Shown in pieces: positions 8,417 to 9,927 of a stretch of 9,927 nucleotides of DNA (within the stretch, counting starts at the first letter, position 1; every line of letters starts with the position of its first letter). Source of the stretch: CAYVQE01 sp964633205. GTDB taxonomy: Bacteria; Myxococcota; B64-G9. The translations under genes and the position numbers were made by a program. Under the pieces are notes generated by a model that saw only the letters and a program-made list of their open reading frames with translations, was not told where the DNA came from and did no database searches. Where the stretch lies: assembly GCA_964633205.1 (NCBI GenBank), contig CAZWFN010000188.1:1-9927 (forward strand), in the 5' to 3' direction.

Positions 8417-9010
8417 TTACGGCTTCGAAGTCAATCGGCCGAGGTCCTTGGCTGTACCGATGATGAATAGCTTCTCTTCGTCCAGCAGGGCGCGGACGAA
8501 GTGGTTTCGGCGGTGGGCTTTTTGGGTGAACTCGCGGGGGGTGAATAGGGTGGGGTTGATCTCCCTGCCGAGCGCATCCTGGACCGGGGCCAGGCTGGCG
8601 ATTGACTTTTTGAAGGACAGCGTGCCGATGAGCGCCAGATCGACGTCGCTTTCCGGGGTCTCCTGGCCCCTGGCGATGGAGCCGTAGACGAAGGCGATGG
8701 CGACCCCCTTTGTCGCCCCGAGGGCCTCCTGCAGCAGCTCGACCAGTCCGGCGGTCTTGACGACGATGCGCCGGAGCTCTTCGAATATGGGGCACTGGCG
8801 GTTGGCCTGGAAGTAGGTTCGGCCCTTTCTCTTCTCCCTGACCACCAGCCCGCCGCTGACCAGGTTTTCCAGTTCGCGCTGCACCGCGCCGTGGCCCTTG
8901 CCGACCGCGCGCACCAGCTCGAGGTGGTAGAACTCCTGGTCGGGTCTGCCGTACAGCTGCACCAGCAGCGACTGTCGCGTGGCCGGAAATATCGAGTCCA
9001 GTGTACCCAT
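8417..9010 (-). CDS. Winged-helix / nucleotidyltransferase fusion protein
   Basis: A 197-aa protein with an N-terminal winged helix-turn-helix (about 1-75, including EFYHLELVRAVGKGHGAVQRELENLV). It is fused to a minimal MNT-type nucleotidyltransferase domain (about 100-190). The catalytic signature is GSIARGQETPESDVDL (110-125) with D122 and D124, plus a possible third carboxylate at E150 in REIN. Such proteins are predicted to bind DNA through the wing domain and transfer a nucleotide to an unknown target; related minimal NTases act as antitoxins with HEPN toxins, but no HEPN gene is adjacent. The frame can be extended to a TTG at 9049, but that would translate the promoter and operator. The ATG at 9010 is the first ATG and gives the MGTLDSIF start usual for this family. 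There is no SD; the promoter places the transcript start almost at the ATG, so translation is probably leaderless. The stop of the upstream barrel gene is 67 bp away on the same strand. Confidence 0.82.
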   Translation of the reverse strand: MGTLDSIFPATRQSLLVQLYGRPDQEFYHLELVRAVGKGHGAVQRELENLVSGGLVVREKRKGRTYFQANRQCPIFEELRRIVVKTAGLVELLQEALGATKGVAIAFVYGSIARGQETPESDVDLALIGTLSFKKSIASLAPVQDALGREINPTLFTPREFTQKAHRRNHFVRALLDEEKLFIIGTAKDLGRLTSKP

Positions 9011-9039
9011 TATGGGTACAATTGTACCCTTTTTGGGTA
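9004..9039. promoter_or_regulatory. Paired operators TACCC-N5-GGGTA
   Basis: Two 15-bp dyads of the form TACCC-N5-GGGTA lie at 9004-9018 and 9025-9039, with centres 21 bp apart (two helical turns, same face). The half-sites between them form a perfect 16-bp palindrome, GGGTACAATTGTACCC (9014-9029), so the whole block is close to symmetrical. One dyad covers the start codon and transcription start of the nucleotidyltransferase gene; the other fills its promoter spacer. The likely ligand is that gene's own winged-helix domain, giving autorepression. Confidence 0.75.
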
Positions 9040-9049
9040 TGGATTTCAA
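9021..9049 (-). promoter_or_regulatory. Near-consensus sigma-70 promoter, nearly leaderless
   Basis: On the minus strand: TTGAAA (9044-9049), a spacer of exactly 17 nt, and TACAAT (9021-9026). Both hexamers match the consensus at 5 of 6 positions. Initiation 7-9 nt after the -10 box falls about 2-4 nt before the ATG at 9010, so the mRNA would be leaderless or nearly so. This agrees with the absence of an SD. The promoter begins 28 nt after the upstream barrel gene's stop. Confidence 0.7.
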
Positions 9050-9077
9050 GCGCGCTGCGCCCCGTGGCGGCGCCCGC

Positions 9078-9927
9078 TCAGAACTCCCAGCCGAACTCGA
9101 TGTCGCCCATCCAGGCGTGGTGCGGGGTGTAGGCGCGGAAGAATTCTTCCAGGCCGTCGTCGTTGATGTCGCGGGTCTGCTCGCGCAGCATCAGGGTGTG
9201 GTGGTAGCGGAAGTTGAGGAACAGGAAGGGCAGGATGCGCAGCCGGGCGGCGGCGTAGAGCATCTTGTCGGCGCTGGTGGTGGAGAACAGATCGCTGATC
9301 TCGGGCATGGCGCGCTGGTGGAAGGTGACGAAGAACTGCAGCCAGTCCAGCGCCGGCACCTCCAGATGCGCCAGGAAGTGGTTGCCGTTTCTGGCGTTGG
9401 AGCCCTCCAGGGCCAAAGTCAGCGAGAAGTAGTCGACCACCGCGTAGTTGAACTCGGCGTAGAAACCGAGCTTGCGGTCGCCGCCCTTGCGCTCGACGAA
9501 GATCTCGCGGAACTTGGTCGGCGGCAGGCAGCGGGCGTCGGCGCCGTAGGGCTGCTGGGGGCAGCTCTGCTGGGCCACCTCGGCGTAGTGCTGGTGCATG
9601 ATGTACTTCTGCAGCTCGTAGAAGGTGTCGAAGTAGCCCGGCAGGTAGTTGGCGGAGAAGGAGCGGAACTCGGCCACCAGCCGCAGCGCGTGCACCGGGT
9701 CGGCGCCGAAGTTGAAACGGCCCAGCAGACCGAAGGTGAAACCGTTGCCGCCGCTGGGCTCGAGATCGGCGCCCGGGCCCGAGGGCTTGCTGGGCATCAT
9801 CCAGGAGAAGTCCACGAAGGGCTTGAGGTCGATGGTGTCGCTGCGCAGCACCTTGAACTCGGCGTCGACGCCCATGGTGTGCAGCCAGGCCGAGCTGGCC
9901 ACCTTGGGCCGGGCGTCGCCCAGGGCG
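9078..9927 (-). CDS. Outer-membrane beta-barrel protein, 3' part only
   Basis: The reading frame is open to the right edge of the window, so the 5' end lies outside; 282 residues are visible. The GTG at 9902 is just an internal valine codon. The chain is a succession of amphipathic beta strands rich in aromatic residues (VDFSWMMP, FTFGLLGRFNF, LRLVAEFRSF, LGFYAEFNYAVVDYFSLTLALEG, LRILPFLFLNFRYHH, AWMGDIEFGWEF). It ends in phenylalanine, the C-terminal signature read by the BAM assembly machinery. A longer loop contains two cysteines (SCPQQPYGADARCLPP) that could form a disulfide, and a D/N-rich turn (RDINDDGLEEFF) could bind Ca2+. The family and cargo are not recognisable; in this group such proteins are often annotated only as hypothetical outer-membrane proteins. 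The nucleotidyltransferase gene follows with its own promoter. Confidence 0.72.
   Translation of the reverse strand, partial: ALGDARPKVASSAWLHTMGVDAEFKVLRSDTIDLKPFVDFSWMMPSKPSGPGADLEPSGGNGFTFGLLGRFNFGADPVHALRLVAEFRSFSANYLPGYFDTFYELQKYIMHQHYAEVAQQSCPQQPYGADARCLPPTKFREIFVERKGGDRKLGFYAEFNYAVVDYFSLTLALEGSNARNGNHFLAHLEVPALDWLQFFVTFHQRAMPEISDLFSTTSADKMLYAAARLRILPFLFLNFRYHHTLMLREQTRDINDDGLEEFFRAYTPHHAWMGDIEFGWEF

Noticed and set aside
8177..8470. Plus-strand 97-codon frame
   Set aside because: It runs from repeat DNA into the antisense of the nucleotidyltransferase gene; no SD and no conserved pattern.

Overview
The window looks like a high-GC Gram-negative bacterium of the old delta-proteobacterial assemblage, probably Myxococcota or a relative. 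Three things suggest this. The Ser/Thr kinase has the glycine loop AVGGMSEIY and the catalytic loop HRDVSPQN, a style common in myxobacterial kinases. There is a small lipoprotein. A beta-barrel-like protein ends in phenylalanine, which implies an outer membrane. Hand counts of 60-base samples give about 77-78% GC inside the main genes (1201-1260, 7021-7080).

Layout from left to right. At 1-217 I see no gene, only a strong 13-bp stem-loop (109-140). At 218-559 (-) is a small cysteine-rich lipoprotein with its own SD and a plausible promoter. At 732-1850 (-) is a THUMP/RlmL-type 23S rRNA methyltransferase. Divergent from it, at 1963-3699 (+), is a membrane-anchored Ser/Thr kinase with a PEGA-like exported C-terminus. 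Converging on the kinase is a two-gene minus-strand operon. Its first gene is a 1181-aa HD-domain plus STAND/NACHT-like P-loop NTPase (4272-7817). Its second is an unrecognised 122-aa protein (3907-4275) overlapping it by ATGA. The 599-bp gap 7818-8416 holds a promoter-like site for that operon, two families of palindromic repeat and a possible gene scrap. At 8417-9010 (-) is a winged-helix/nucleotidyltransferase fusion whose promoter is built out of paired TACCC-N5-GGGTA operators. At 9078-9927 (-) is the 3' part of an outer-membrane barrel gene that runs off the window.

The candidate system of interest is the HD-STAND operon. A metal-dependent HD hydrolase-like effector domain is fused to a signal-transducing NTPase and a long helical C-terminus, and coupled to a tiny partner. 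This is the architecture of bacterial conflict or anti-phage proteins. Composition falls along the operon from about 78% GC at the effector end to about 52% at the C-terminus and about 43-45% in the small gene, so the putative sensor end and the partner may have been acquired or exchanged separately. Function is inference from domain layout; I do not recognise this exact two-gene combination as a named system.

The second notable item is the nucleotidyltransferase promoter. A near-consensus sigma-70 promoter and symmetrical operators lie so close to the only good ATG that the mRNA would be nearly leaderless and the gene self-repressed.
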